Shown here: positions 25,308 to 33,821 of the stretch, piece by piece
How the letters are laid out: the number at the start of each line of letters is the position of its first letter
Numbering within the stretch: the first letter of the stretch is position 1
Assembly: GCF_900167165.1 (NCBI RefSeq)
Contig: NZ_FUXM01000006.1
Location: 1-64,000, forward strand
Direction of reading: 5' to 3'
DNA from: Carboxydocella sporoproducens DSM 16521
GTDB lineage: Bacteria > Bacillota > GCA-003054495 > Carboxydocellales > Carboxydocellaceae
DNA length: 64,000 bases
Notes under the pieces: generated by a model
What the model saw: only the letters and a program-made list of their open reading frames with translations
What the model was told of the DNA's origin: nothing
The model's database searches: none
Program-made: the position numbers and the translations under genes

Positions 25308-28300
25308 CAAATCCCCCCCTCGAACCATTTGTTTTACACAACAGTTTTTCCTCAATTAGAGTGTATGCTGCCGGGATAAGTAGAGGGGTAAGGATAGTAG
25401 AGGTTAGCAAGCCGCCCACCAGCACAATCCCCATCGATGAACGCATCTCCGCTCCTTCGGCTACAGCCAGGGCCGTAGGCAGCATACCGAAAATCATGGT
25501 CATAGAGGTCATAAAAATGGGACGCAAGCGGGTTGTACCCGCTTCCAGCAGAGCTTCCCGTAAAGAAAGCCCCCGGGCCCGCAGCGTATTGGTGTAGTCG
25601 ATTAAAAGAGTACCGTTTTTTGCCGCCAGCCCATCCAGCATGATTAGGCCAATAAGTGAGAGGATATTCAAGGAATTGCCGGTTATAGCCAGTGCCGCCA
25701 GAGCGCCAATTAGCCCCGCCGGCAATGATAACATACGAATGAAAGGAGTAAGATAGGATTCATAAAGCACCACCAGAATCATGTATACAAACATTATGGA
25801 CAACAATAACGCCTGAATCAGATCCTGGAAGGATTCTTCCATATCCTTCTGTTCTCCATAAAAACTGATGTGGTAACCTGGCGGCAGAACTAACTGGTCC
25901 AGCTGCCGCTGGATATCTCCAGTTACATCCCCCAGTTTTCTCCCCTGATAGTTGGCCGAAACGGTAATCAAGCGCTGACGGTCCTTATGGTAAATTACCG
26001 GGGGTGCCGTCCTTTCCTGCAAATCAGCTACCTGTGCCAGGGTGACCAGATCTCCTGTCAAAGTCTGAACTTTAATAGCAGCCAGCTGTTCCCTATCCTG
26101 CACCTGCTCCCGGCGGGCCTGTAAACGGACATCGGTTTCCTTGCCCTGCTGGCGCAAAACCCCGGCTATCTGGCCATCTACTGCTGTGCGCAGGGTCGTC
26201 CCGGCTTCATAGGCTGTTACCCCCAGCAGAGCCGCCCGTTCCCGCTGTAAAATCAGCTGCCATTCTGGCTTACCTTCCTTTTTCCAGCTGCTCATCACAT
26301 CCACGGTTCCCGGAGTCTGGCGCACAATCCTTTCCACCTGGCTGGCCAGTTTCTCCAGGGTCTGAAAGTCCGGGCCTGTCACTTCGATTTGAATGGGCAA
26401 TCCTCCCCGGCCCCCTACTATTCCCGGATCACTGACTACCAGTTTTATCCCAGGAAAATCCGGAGCCCAGGTGCGAACTTCGTCCATAATTTCCCAGACG
26501 GTGCGCTGGCGTTCTTTTTTGTCCACTAGCAGCACGTCTACACTGCCTAAGTTTACAGCAGAGCTGATACCGTATTTTTGGCCGGTATTTCGACCAATGG
26601 TAGCCAGATAGCTTTTCACTTCCGGCAGTTGCCTGACCCTGGCCTCCAGTTTTTTGACAGCAGCATCAGTGGCTCGCAGGGAGGCCCCTTCCGGCAATTC
26701 CAGAGTGATGGTAAAACGATTCTGATCTGTCCGGGCAATAAACTCTGTTCCAATAAAGCCAAGAGGAATCAGGGCTACTGCCCCACCTACCAGCAATAAC
26801 ACCACCAGGATGGTAAGGCCCCGGTGGTCAAGGGTCCAGAGCAAGGCCCGGCGATAAGCAACCACAACCCAGGCTCCCAGCCGCTCCAGATAGCGCCAGA
26901 AACTGCCCTGGGCTTCTTTACCGCCACTGGCAAAGAGCCTGCTGGCCAGCGCAGGCGTCAGAGTAAAGGATACCAGCAAGGAAAAGAGAGTAGCAAAGAC
27001 TACTGTTAAACCAAACTCCCGGAAAAACTGCCCTACCATGCCTTTCATAAAAGCCATGGGACCAAAGACAACCACATCTGATAAAGTGATAGCTACTGCC
27101 GCCAGGCCAATTTCCATCCTGCCATCCAGAGCTGCCTGAAACCCGGATTTTCCCTGTTTCAAATGGCGATGAATGTTTTCCAGAACTACAATTGAATCAT
27201 CGACCAGAATCCCCACTGAAAGGGATAGACCCATCAGAGAGAGCAGGTTTAGACTGAATCCGGCCCATTTCATAGCCATAAAGGTGGAAATGATTGAAAC
27301 AGGAATGGCCAGCAGAGCGATTAGCAGTGAACGCCATTCGCGCAGGAAAAAGAACAGCACCAAGCCGGTCATCAATACTCCTTCTACCAGGTTCCGCTGG
27401 GTATCTTTTAAAGAGGCATTGGTAAAGGTGGAATCATCTTTGACAACTGAGAGTTTAACCCCTGGTGGCAAGAGGCGCTCCAAATCCTGCAGGCGGCTGG
27501 TTACCTGTTCAGCAGTAGCCACCAGATTGGCGCTGCTTTGCTTCTGGATAATCAGGGCCACAGCCTCCTGTCCGTTCAGGCGGCTATAATCCCGGTTTTC
27601 CTTGTTGGCCATTTTCACCTCAGCCACTTTATCCAGAGTCAAACCCGGCAAAAGGGGTAAATGGCGGATATCATCAAGATCGGTAAATTGCCCCACCAGG
27701 CGGACACCATACTCCCTCTCCCCCTGGGCAATCTGTCCCGAAGGTACATTCAGATTTTCTGCTGCCAGTTTGCGGGCCAGCTGGTTTAAGGTCAGGCCAT
27801 ATTGTTCCAGTTTGAGCAAATCCACATTGATCTGCACTTCCTGTTTTTGCCCACCGACAATATCCACTTGAGCCACGCCCTGGATGTTCTGCAGCGCATC
27901 CTTGAGTTTTTCGTCGGCAAGACGATACAACTCATTGGCAGGAAAAGGGCCGGTCAGCGCCAGAGTCATAAAGGGCTGATTGTTAAAATCAAATTTTTTC
28001 ACTACCGGTTTTTGCGCATCTTTAGGCAGTTTGTTGATTATCCCGTCAATGGCTTTCTGTGCATCCTGAGCGGCAGTATCAGCATTGGTACTCATGGTAA
28101 ACTCCAGTACCGTCATGGCAATGCCTTCCCCGGCGGTGGAATTGATGCGCTTCAGCCCCGCCAGGGGAGCAACCGCTTCCTCAATAGGATCAACAATGGT
28201 TTGCTCGATTTCAGCAGCTCCCGCTCCCGGATAAAAAGTCAGGATAGTAACATAGGGCAGATTGGCTACCGGAAACAGGTCCACTCCCAGCCCGCGGTAA

Positions 28301-28383
28301 CCGATAATCCCCAGCACTGCCAGCAGGGCAAATAGGACAGACAGGGCCCTGGTTTTTTCCAGTGCCCAGCGGGTAATATTCAT
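25297..28383 (-). CDS. RND efflux transporter (AcrB/MdtB-like)
   Basis: The protein has 1028 residues, the usual length of a HAE1-type RND pump, with twelve membrane helices in two halves, two large outer loops and conserved segments (GLGVDLFPVANLPYV at the start, GILVDDSIVVLENIHRHL in helix 4, GLAAKNGTLLIDY in the second half). It exports hydrophobic compounds using the proton gradient. Unusually, no membrane-fusion (adaptor) protein gene is beside it; the only partner is the unknown 189-residue protein upstream. Its 3' end overlaps the start of the PrpR-like activator. Confidence 0.9.
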   Translation of the reverse strand: MNITRWALEKTRALSVLFALLAVLGIIGYRGLGVDLFPVANLPYVTILTFYPGAGAAEIEQTIVDPIEEAVAPLAGLKRINSTAGEGIAMTVLEFTMSTNADTAAQDAQKAIDGIINKLPKDAQKPVVKKFDFNNQPFMTLALTGPFPANELYRLADEKLKDALQNIQGVAQVDIVGGQKQEVQINVDLLKLEQYGLTLNQLARKLAAENLNVPSGQIAQGEREYGVRLVGQFTDLDDIRHLPLLPGLTLDKVAEVKMANKENRDYSRLNGQEAVALIIQKQSSANLVATAEQVTSRLQDLERLLPPGVKLSVVKDDSTFTNASLKDTQRNLVEGVLMTGLVLFFFLREWRSLLIALLAIPVSIISTFMAMKWAGFSLNLLSLMGLSLSVGILVDDSIVVLENIHRHLKQGKSGFQAALDGRMEIGLAAVAITLSDVVVFGPMAFMKGMVGQFFREFGLTVVFATLFSLLVSFTLTPALASRLFASGGKEAQGSFWRYLERLGAWVVVAYRRALLWTLDHRGLTILVVLLLVGGAVALIPLGFIGTEFIARTDQNRFTITLELPEGASLRATDAAVKKLEARVRQLPEVKSYLATIGRNTGQKYGISSAVNLGSVDVLLVDKKERQRTVWEIMDEVRTWAPDFPGIKLVVSDPGIVGGRGGLPIQIEVTGPDFQTLEKLASQVERIVRQTPGTVDVMSSWKKEGKPEWQLILQRERAALLGVTAYEAGTTLRTAVDGQIAGVLRQQGKETDVRLQARREQVQDREQLAAIKVQTLTGDLVTLAQVADLQERTAPPVIYHKDRQRLITVSANYQGRKLGDVTGDIQRQLDQLVLPPGYHISFYGEQKDMEESFQDLIQALLLSIMFVYMILVVLYESYLTPFIRMLSLPAGLIGALAALAITGNSLNILSLIGLIMLDGLAAKNGTLLIDYTNTLRARGLSLREALLEAGTTRLRPIFMTSMTMIFGMLPTALAVAEGAEMRSSMGIVLVGGLLTSTILTPLLIPAAYTLIEEKLLCKTNGSRGGFDEA

Positions 28384-28402
28384 CTCTCTCCCCTCCCGGA
28401 TG

Positions 28403-28972
28403 TTAGGCCAGTGGTTGTGGTTGCTCCCCTAACACACTATGCAGCATGGATAACAAAAAAGTTTCCCGGGCAATAGCGGCAAAAGCCAGACGAAGGTCCT
28501 CTACCTCTTGCCAGGGGGCCGTTGCCAGTTCAGGAATATGTTCCTTCAATTCGTAAATAATCCCGATACTGGCATGCTGAATTAAATAGGCGGTTTCATA
28601 TTGAGCCTGAACCTCTGCTGCCCAGTGAACAGCTTCGTACAAATGTCTTTCCAGTTCCAGCAAACTGGCCACTGCCAGGTCTTTGAAAACCAGCTCTCCC
28701 CGGTTTAACAGGCGCGCTGCCAGGAATAAGTCCACTCCCAGTCCGGCGGCCTGTTTCAGCTGATCCAGTAACAGCATATTATATTGTTCTTGCCATTCCT
28801 GAACCAGTTCATTGGTCAAAAGCAACCGGGCAAAGGCGATTTGCACTTTTTCCTGTAATACGGGAAGCATAGAGTTAAAAAATTTCTCCCGTTCCTCCCG
28901 GTAAAGGCCGGGCCCCTCCTGAACATCGTGAACAATTTCCTGCAATGCTGAACTCAGATCAAAATGATTCAT
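28403..28972 (-). CDS. Unknown all-helical protein upstream of the RND pump
   Basis: I do not recognise this 189-residue protein. It is rich in Leu, Ala, Glu and Gln, has no membrane segment or signal peptide, and looks fully alpha-helical. It resembles the ligand-binding half of TetR-type regulators in composition, but I see no helix-turn-helix at its N-terminus. It ends 19 bases before the RND start and has AGGAG 6 bases before its ATG, so it is co-expressed with the pump. It may be a soluble partner or a degenerate regulator. Confidence 0.65.
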   Translation of the reverse strand: MNHFDLSSALQEIVHDVQEGPGLYREEREKFFNSMLPVLQEKVQIAFARLLLTNELVQEWQEQYNMLLLDQLKQAAGLGVDLFLAARLLNRGELVFKDLAVASLLELERHLYEAVHWAAEVQAQYETAYLIQHASIGIIYELKEHIPELATAPWQEVEDLRLAFAAIARETFLLSMLHSVLGEQPQPLA

Positions 28973-29015
28973 CAGCTTCTCCTCCCGCCCCTATTTTAGC
29001 ACAGGGAAGGACGGT

Positions 29016-29053
29016 AGAAAAGCAAGACCCGGTACAAAAATACCGGGTCTTTC
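29016..29053 (-). terminator. Intrinsic terminator of the TRAP transporter operon
   Basis: AAGACCCGGTA (29025-29035) and TACCGGGTCTT (29042-29052) form an 11-bp stem with a six-base loop, followed on the minus strand by GCTTTTC. It lies directly after the second binding-protein gene. Confidence 0.75.
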
Positions 29054-29055
29054 GA

Positions 29056-30042
29056 CTAAAACCAATCTTCACCGATTTCCTGGGCCAATTCTTCTCGCAA
29101 AGGCATTAGAATCCGCTGCCATTCTTTTCTTTGTTCAGGAGTAAGCTCAATGATTTTAGTACCCTGCGCCCGACGTATTCTTTCCAGATCCTCCAGATTT
29201 TGTTTAAACGCTTCCTGTCGTTCCCAGATAGTGACTTCCTGCAAAGTATCCAGGAGCAGCTGTCTGATTTTTTGATCCAGAGCTTCCCACTGGCTCTTGT
29301 TAACAACTACGGCATAACCCACATAACCGTGATTACTCAAGGTTATATATTTCTGCAACTGGTAAAATTTTTTGGAATAAAGATTGGAAGGGGGATTTTC
29401 ACTGCCTTCCACCTGTCCCTTCTCCAGGGCCGAGTAAACGTCACTGAAAGCCATAGCAACGGGATTGGCCCCCAGACGCCGGAATTGTTTTGCCAGCATG
29501 GGGCTGTTCATGATCCGGAAATTCAAATCCCGGAAATCGCTGACTTTTACCAGCGGCCGATTGGCTGCCATTACCTTGAAACCATTATCCCAGTAAGCTA
29601 GCACCAGCAGATTTCGGGCAAAGAGAGATTGTTTCAGTTTTTCACCTACCGGCCCATCCAGCAAACGGTGAACAGCATCGATATCTTCATAATAAAAAGG
29701 CAAGTCCAGCAATTGCCAGACCGGACTGAATTCCGTCAGTTTACTGGTGGCAGGAGCAATAATCTGGACATAACCCTTCTGCACAGCCGCCAGCTCCTCC
29801 CCATCCTTATACAAAGTGGAATTGGGGAAAACCTGGATTTCCACTCTGCCCCGGCTGCGCTCCTGCACCAGCTGGGCCCAGCGCCGGGCCGCCCGACCCT
29901 TGGGGGTATTATCCCCTACGACATGAGAAAATTTAAGAATAACTTTTTCCTGACTGCTTACCTGCTCAAAATCTCTGGCCGGAGTTTGACATCCTCCGGC
30001 CAGAAAAGCAAGCACTAATATTACCAGCAATAACTTGCGCAT
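29056..30042 (-). CDS. TRAP transporter substrate-binding lipoprotein (second DctP)
   Basis: The protein has 328 residues. A lipoprotein signal with lipobox LAGGC at about 15-19 is followed by the DctP fold: ILKFSHVVGDNTPKG, VFPNSTLYKDGEE, NFRIMNSPM (the Arg that binds a carboxylate) and the ENPPSNLYSKKFY segment. It delivers an organic acid to the membrane subunits. It is a distant paralogue of the first DctP gene (31974-33008); the two flank one pair of membrane subunits. Its place 52 bases after dctM, with only one terminator at the end, supports one operon. Confidence 0.88.
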   Translation of the reverse strand: MRKLLLVILVLAFLAGGCQTPARDFEQVSSQEKVILKFSHVVGDNTPKGRAARRWAQLVQERSRGRVEIQVFPNSTLYKDGEELAAVQKGYVQIIAPATSKLTEFSPVWQLLDLPFYYEDIDAVHRLLDGPVGEKLKQSLFARNLLVLAYWDNGFKVMAANRPLVKVSDFRDLNFRIMNSPMLAKQFRRLGANPVAMAFSDVYSALEKGQVEGSENPPSNLYSKKFYQLQKYITLSNHGYVGYAVVVNKSQWEALDQKIRQLLLDTLQEVTIWERQEAFKQNLEDLERIRRAQGTKIIELTPEQRKEWQRILMPLREELAQEIGEDWF

Positions 30043-30094
30043 CCGGCCTCTCTCCTTTGTTATTGTAATTCGAGGCCAGCTACCAAAATCCTTC

Positions 30095-31390
30095 TTAATC
30101 TGCCATCAACACTCGTGGAATATAGAGGGAAATATCGGGCCAAACCATAAGCAATATCATTACAGCAATCATCAATACGATAAAGGGCACAACCCCTTTG
30201 ACCACTTCCTCCAGCCGTTCTCTGGCCATATTGCTGACCACGAAGAGGTTAAGACCAACCGGGGGAGTAATCATAGCCAGCTCCATGTTTACAGTCATAA
30301 CAATGGCGAACTGTATCAGGTCAATCCCCAGATGCTCGATCATCGGTAGCAAAATGGGCAAAGTAATGAGAGTAATGGATACCGCTTCCAGGAAGGTGCC
30401 CATGATAAAGAACATCAGGTTGCAAACCAGGAAGAAAGTAAATTTATTCAGATTGGCAGTTTTAATCCATTCCCCTACCAGATTGGGCACCTGAGCATCA
30501 GTAATATAAAGACTGAAAACCATGGCAGCAGCGATGACCAGATAGATCATGGAGATGGTATTGGTGGCTTCCCGCAAAACCGGACGAATATCCTTCCAGC
30601 TAAACTCCCGATAGACAAAAACTGAAACGATAATAGTGTAAAAGACCGATAACACGGCAGCTTCAGTGGGAGTTACGATACCGGAGTAGATGCTGCCCAG
30701 AATAAATACCGGCAAAAACGCCCCGGGCAATGCTTTAAAAGTAGCCCGCCATCTTTCCGCCATCGTAGCCTTTTCGCCACGGCCAAAACCATTCTTTTTA
30801 GCATAAAAGATAGCACTGATAATCAGGACCAGGGCCATGAACAGTCCCGGTAACAGACCGCCCATGAACAGCTTGCCGATGGACTCTTCCACAGTGATCC
30901 CGTAGATGATCAATGTCACACTGGGAGGAATGAGAATACCCAGGGTACCGGAAGCGGCAATCAGACCCATGGCATAGCGCTTGGGGTAACCGCCTTCAAT
31001 CATCGCCGGTAGCATCAGGGCACCAATAGCCGCTGCCGTCGCCGGGGAAGAGCCGGAAATAGCGGCGAAAATGGCACAGGCCAGAATGGTTACCACCGAG
31101 AGACCGCCGGGCAGATGGCCGATCCAGGCCCTCAATGCAGCAATTAAATATTTGGCAATACCGCCGCGGGACATTAGCACCCCTGCCATCACGAAAGCGG
31201 GAATGGCAATCAGGGGCGGTGCCAGCAAAGCGGAGAACATCCGCTGTACAATCATATACAACGAAAACTTGCCACCCAGGAAAAGGATAATACTGGCCGC
31301 TGTACCAAGACTGACGGCAATGGGCACATTCAAAAGAAAGAGGATAATAAACAGACTAAATAGCAGAATGGTAGTTGTCATTACTGTCAT
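30095..31390 (-). CDS. dctM: TRAP transporter large membrane subunit (DctM)
   Basis: The protein has 431 residues and about twelve membrane helices, typical DctM length and motifs (FIILFLLNVPIAVSLG near the start, GSSPATAAAIGALMLPAMI, PPSVTLIIYGI, TPPVGLNLFVV). It is the transport channel, powered by Na+ or H+. The start at 31390 has AGGAGG 8 bases upstream; a longer frame to 31513 has no signal. It overlaps the small subunit gene by 35 bases. Confidence 0.92.
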   Translation of the reverse strand: MTVMTTTILLFSLFIILFLLNVPIAVSLGTAASIILFLGGKFSLYMIVQRMFSALLAPPLIAIPAFVMAGVLMSRGGIAKYLIAALRAWIGHLPGGLSVVTILACAIFAAISGSSPATAAAIGALMLPAMIEGGYPKRYAMGLIAASGTLGILIPPSVTLIIYGITVEESIGKLFMGGLLPGLFMALVLIISAIFYAKKNGFGRGEKATMAERWRATFKALPGAFLPVFILGSIYSGIVTPTEAAVLSVFYTIIVSVFVYREFSWKDIRPVLREATNTISMIYLVIAAAMVFSLYITDAQVPNLVGEWIKTANLNKFTFFLVCNLMFFIMGTFLEAVSITLITLPILLPMIEHLGIDLIQFAIVMTVNMELAMITPPVGLNLFVVSNMARERLEEVVKGVVPFIVLMIAVMILLMVWPDISLYIPRVLMAD

Positions 31391-31910
31391 GGCCCCTGCC
31401 TCCTTCCTCAGCCGCTGCCCAATCCCGGCCGCCATTTTTGAAAACATCGTGAATTTTGTCCAGATAACGAATAGCCAGCATGATACCGCTGAGCGGCAGG
31501 ACCAGGGAGACAATCCAGAGGGGAGTCTGACTATCCGCAGAGCCCTGGCCCAGCAGTTTATAAGTCATTACCAGTTTGGTGCCAAACACGGTTATAGCCC
31601 CGGCAAAAGCCAGCCCCACCAGATGTGCGAAAATGGTGACCACTCGCTTTACCCCTAATGGCAAAAGACGGTACAGCATATCCACCTTAATATGATGATC
31701 ATCCCGCAGGGCCACAGCAAAACCGATCATTGCCCCCCAGACAATCAGATAAACCGAATATTCATCTAAAATGGATTCCGGTTTACCGGTTACATAACGC
31801 AAAACGACATTGACCATAACCAGGGTCAGACCCAGGAAGATTAATCCACCGGACAGATAATCCTCTATTGCTTCATACAAGGCAATGAATCTCTTCATAA
31901 ACTTTTCCAT
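31356..31910 (-). CDS. dctQ: TRAP transporter small membrane subunit (DctQ)
   Basis: The protein has 184 residues and four predicted membrane helices, with the DctQ pattern (VNVVLRYVTGK, DEYSVYLIVWGAMIG, HIKVDMLYRLLP). It partners with DctM. The start at 31910 has GGGAGG 8 bases upstream; the frame to 31967 is open but includes the hairpin region. It is part of the dctP-dctQ-dctM-dctP operon. Confidence 0.88.
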   Translation of the reverse strand: MEKFMKRFIALYEAIEDYLSGGLIFLGLTLVMVNVVLRYVTGKPESILDEYSVYLIVWGAMIGFAVALRDDHHIKVDMLYRLLPLGVKRVVTIFAHLVGLAFAGAITVFGTKLVMTYKLLGQGSADSQTPLWIVSLVLPLSGIMLAIRYLDKIHDVFKNGGRDWAAAEEGGRGHDSNDNYHSAI

Positions 31911-31932
31911 CAGCCTCGCCTCCCTTCTCCGG

Positions 31933-31961
31933 AAAAAAGGGCACACCCTGCGGATGTGCCC
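31933..31961 (-). terminator. Attenuating hairpin between first dctP and dctQ
   Basis: GGGCACA (31939-31945) and TGTGCCC (31955-31961) form a stem, followed by six T on the minus strand. It lies just after the first dctP stop. It would let more binding protein than membrane subunit be made. Confidence 0.65.
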
Positions 31962-31973
31962 CTGCAAGACAAA

Positions 31974-33008
31974 TTATTGAGCATTCCGGGCGGCATCCAT
32001 GATTTCCTTGCCGATTTTGCTTTCATATTCCCTGTAGACAGGTTCCATTGCTTTCACAAATTCTGCCCGGTCGGCTTCAGTCAGTTCATAAATTTCCACT
32101 TTACCGCTCTGTTTGATTTTTTCGAAACTTTCCTTATTCTGTTTATCGGAGAGCTCAGTGGCCAGTTTTGTTGCTTCATCCATGGCTTCTTTAACCTTAG
32201 AACGCAGATCTTCGGGAATGCTGTCCCAGAAGGACTTATTAACCAGCACCACATAATCTATGCGACCATGGCCAGAGACAGTCAGATACTTCTGAACTTC
32301 AATGTATTTCTGGGTATCAATATTATTGAAGGTATTTTCCTGACCATCCACAGTACCATTCTGCAGAGCCGGATAAACTTCACCGAAGGGAATGGTCTGG
32401 GAACCAGCCCCCAGGGCTTTAAACTGGGCATCCAGCACCCCGCCGGATTGGGTCCGGAACTTCAGCCCCTTGAAGTCTTCCGGCCGCTTCAGAGGACGCT
32501 TGGAGTTGGTAAAATGCTTGGCACCATTGGGCCACCAGGCCAAACCGAGAATGCCTTTGTCTTCCAGACTGGTCAGCAATTTTTGTCCTACCGGTCCATT
32601 GTAGAAGTTTAAGGCAGCCTGATCGTTCTTGAAGATAAAAGGCATATCAACAATCTGGTATGCCGGATTTAAACCCACCAGTTTGGTTGCAGAAGGAGCG
32701 ATCATTTGCACATTGTTGGCCACCAGGGCTTCCAGCTCTTCCTTGTCACCATAGAGCTGGGAAGAAGGATATACTTCTACCTTGACTTTGCCGCCGGTTT
32801 TCTGTTCCACCAGCTCCTTGAATTTGAGAGCAGCCTGCCCTTTGGGAGTGGTTTCCTTTACCACATGGGAAAATTTGATAACAATGGGCTCATCCTTTTT
32901 CTGTTCCCCCTGGCTGCTCTTTTCACCCCCGGAGCCACAGCCGGCCAGACCGAAAGCCAGTAGACCTGAGAGGGCAAGCGCAGCAGCCTTACGCCAGAAA
33001 TTTTTCAT
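31974..33008 (-). CDS. dctP: TRAP transporter substrate-binding lipoprotein (DctP)
   Basis: The protein has 344 residues. The signal peptide ends at a lipobox (LAGCGSGG, Cys at about 24). DctP family segments follow: VIKFSHVVKETTPKGQAAL, VEVYPSSQLYGDKEELE, LKFRTQSGGVLDAQFKALG (Arg for the substrate carboxylate) and DGQENTFNNIDTQKY. It binds a C4-dicarboxylate-like acid outside the cell. It is the first gene of the transporter operon and lies just downstream of the matching two-component system. Confidence 0.92.
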   Translation of the reverse strand: MKNFWRKAAALALSGLLAFGLAGCGSGGEKSSQGEQKKDEPIVIKFSHVVKETTPKGQAALKFKELVEQKTGGKVKVEVYPSSQLYGDKEELEALVANNVQMIAPSATKLVGLNPAYQIVDMPFIFKNDQAALNFYNGPVGQKLLTSLEDKGILGLAWWPNGAKHFTNSKRPLKRPEDFKGLKFRTQSGGVLDAQFKALGAGSQTIPFGEVYPALQNGTVDGQENTFNNIDTQKYIEVQKYLTVSGHGRIDYVVLVNKSFWDSIPEDLRSKVKEAMDEATKLATELSDKQNKESFEKIKQSGKVEIYELTEADRAEFVKAMEPVYREYESKIGKEIMDAARNAQ

Positions 33009-33087
33009 CCCTGTTACCTCCTTGTAAATTTTTTGATAATTTTTAATTTTACTTGTATTCTATCTAATATGTCTTTAAATGAGAACC

Positions 33088-33114
33088 TTTTGTTCATATT
33101 GATTATTTTGTTCA
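33088..33114 (-). promoter_or_regulatory. Direct repeats, candidate response-regulator sites before dctP
   Basis: On the minus strand TGAACAAAA occurs twice (33106-33114 and 33088-33096), 18 bases apart, 80-106 bases before the dctP start and just downstream of the response-regulator gene. This is a plausible binding site for that regulator. Confidence 0.35.
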
Positions 33115-33134
33115 TTTTGGTCAAAAAAAGGAGT

Positions 33135-33821
33135 TCACCGCAAAAAATAGCGGTGAACCGGTCTGCCCACTGAACCATACTGAATCTCTTTTTGTATCAA
33201 TTCCTCTTTCTCCAAATATTCCAGGTAGCGTCTTGCAGTCACCCGGGCCACCCCCACCAGTTCCGCTACCTCTTCAGCCGTCAGAGGGATGGCTTTTTGT
33301 CTGAGACAGGTAAGCACTTGTTCCAGGGTAAATAAGTTCAAGCCTTTCGGCAGCTCAGTATGCTTGAGCTTTTCCTGAACAATCACCGGCACTGCCAGCT
33401 GATCGATATCCTTCTGGTCCACCTGCTCCTTGCTGATCAGCTGTTTGCGTCGCTCCAGATAGGTTTCCAGGGCCTGTTTCAGCCGCTCAAATTTAAAAGG
33501 CTTAATTAAATAATCCACTACCCCGAAGCGCAACATCTGCTGAACTGTCTCACTATCCTGGGCCGCGGTAATGGCTATGACGTCCACCGGTAAGGCTGTA
33601 CTGCGGATCTGCTGAATTACCTGGATACCATTCGTATCCGGCAGATAGATATCCAGAATCACCAGGTCGGGGTGCAGGTACCGGATTTCCTCCACTGCCC
33701 TGCTCCCCTGCCGCAATGCCCCTATCACCTGAAAGCCGGGAATCATATTGATAAAGCTCTGGTTCACCTCTACCACCATGGGGTCATCTTCAATCAGCAA
33801 TACGCGCAGAGGTTGCACCAT
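33135..33821 (-). CDS. CitB/DcuR-family response regulator
   Basis: The protein has 228 residues. The receiver domain (about 5-122) has the acidic pocket EDD, the phospho-acceptor Asp in LVILDIYLPD and Lys in LIKPFKF. The C-terminal output domain (about 158-228; LTAEEVAELVGVARVTARRYLEYLEKEEL) is a winged HTH almost interchangeable with that of the membrane regulator at 11896-12987. It is activated by the sensor kinase overlapping it by 32 bases and probably turns on the TRAP operon just downstream. Confidence 0.92.
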   Translation of the reverse strand: MVQPLRVLLIEDDPMVVEVNQSFINMIPGFQVIGALRQGSRAVEEIRYLHPDLVILDIYLPDTNGIQVIQQIRSTALPVDVIAITAAQDSETVQQMLRFGVVDYLIKPFKFERLKQALETYLERRKQLISKEQVDQKDIDQLAVPVIVQEKLKHTELPKGLNLFTLEQVLTCLRQKAIPLTAEEVAELVGVARVTARRYLEYLEKEELIQKEIQYGSVGRPVHRYFLR

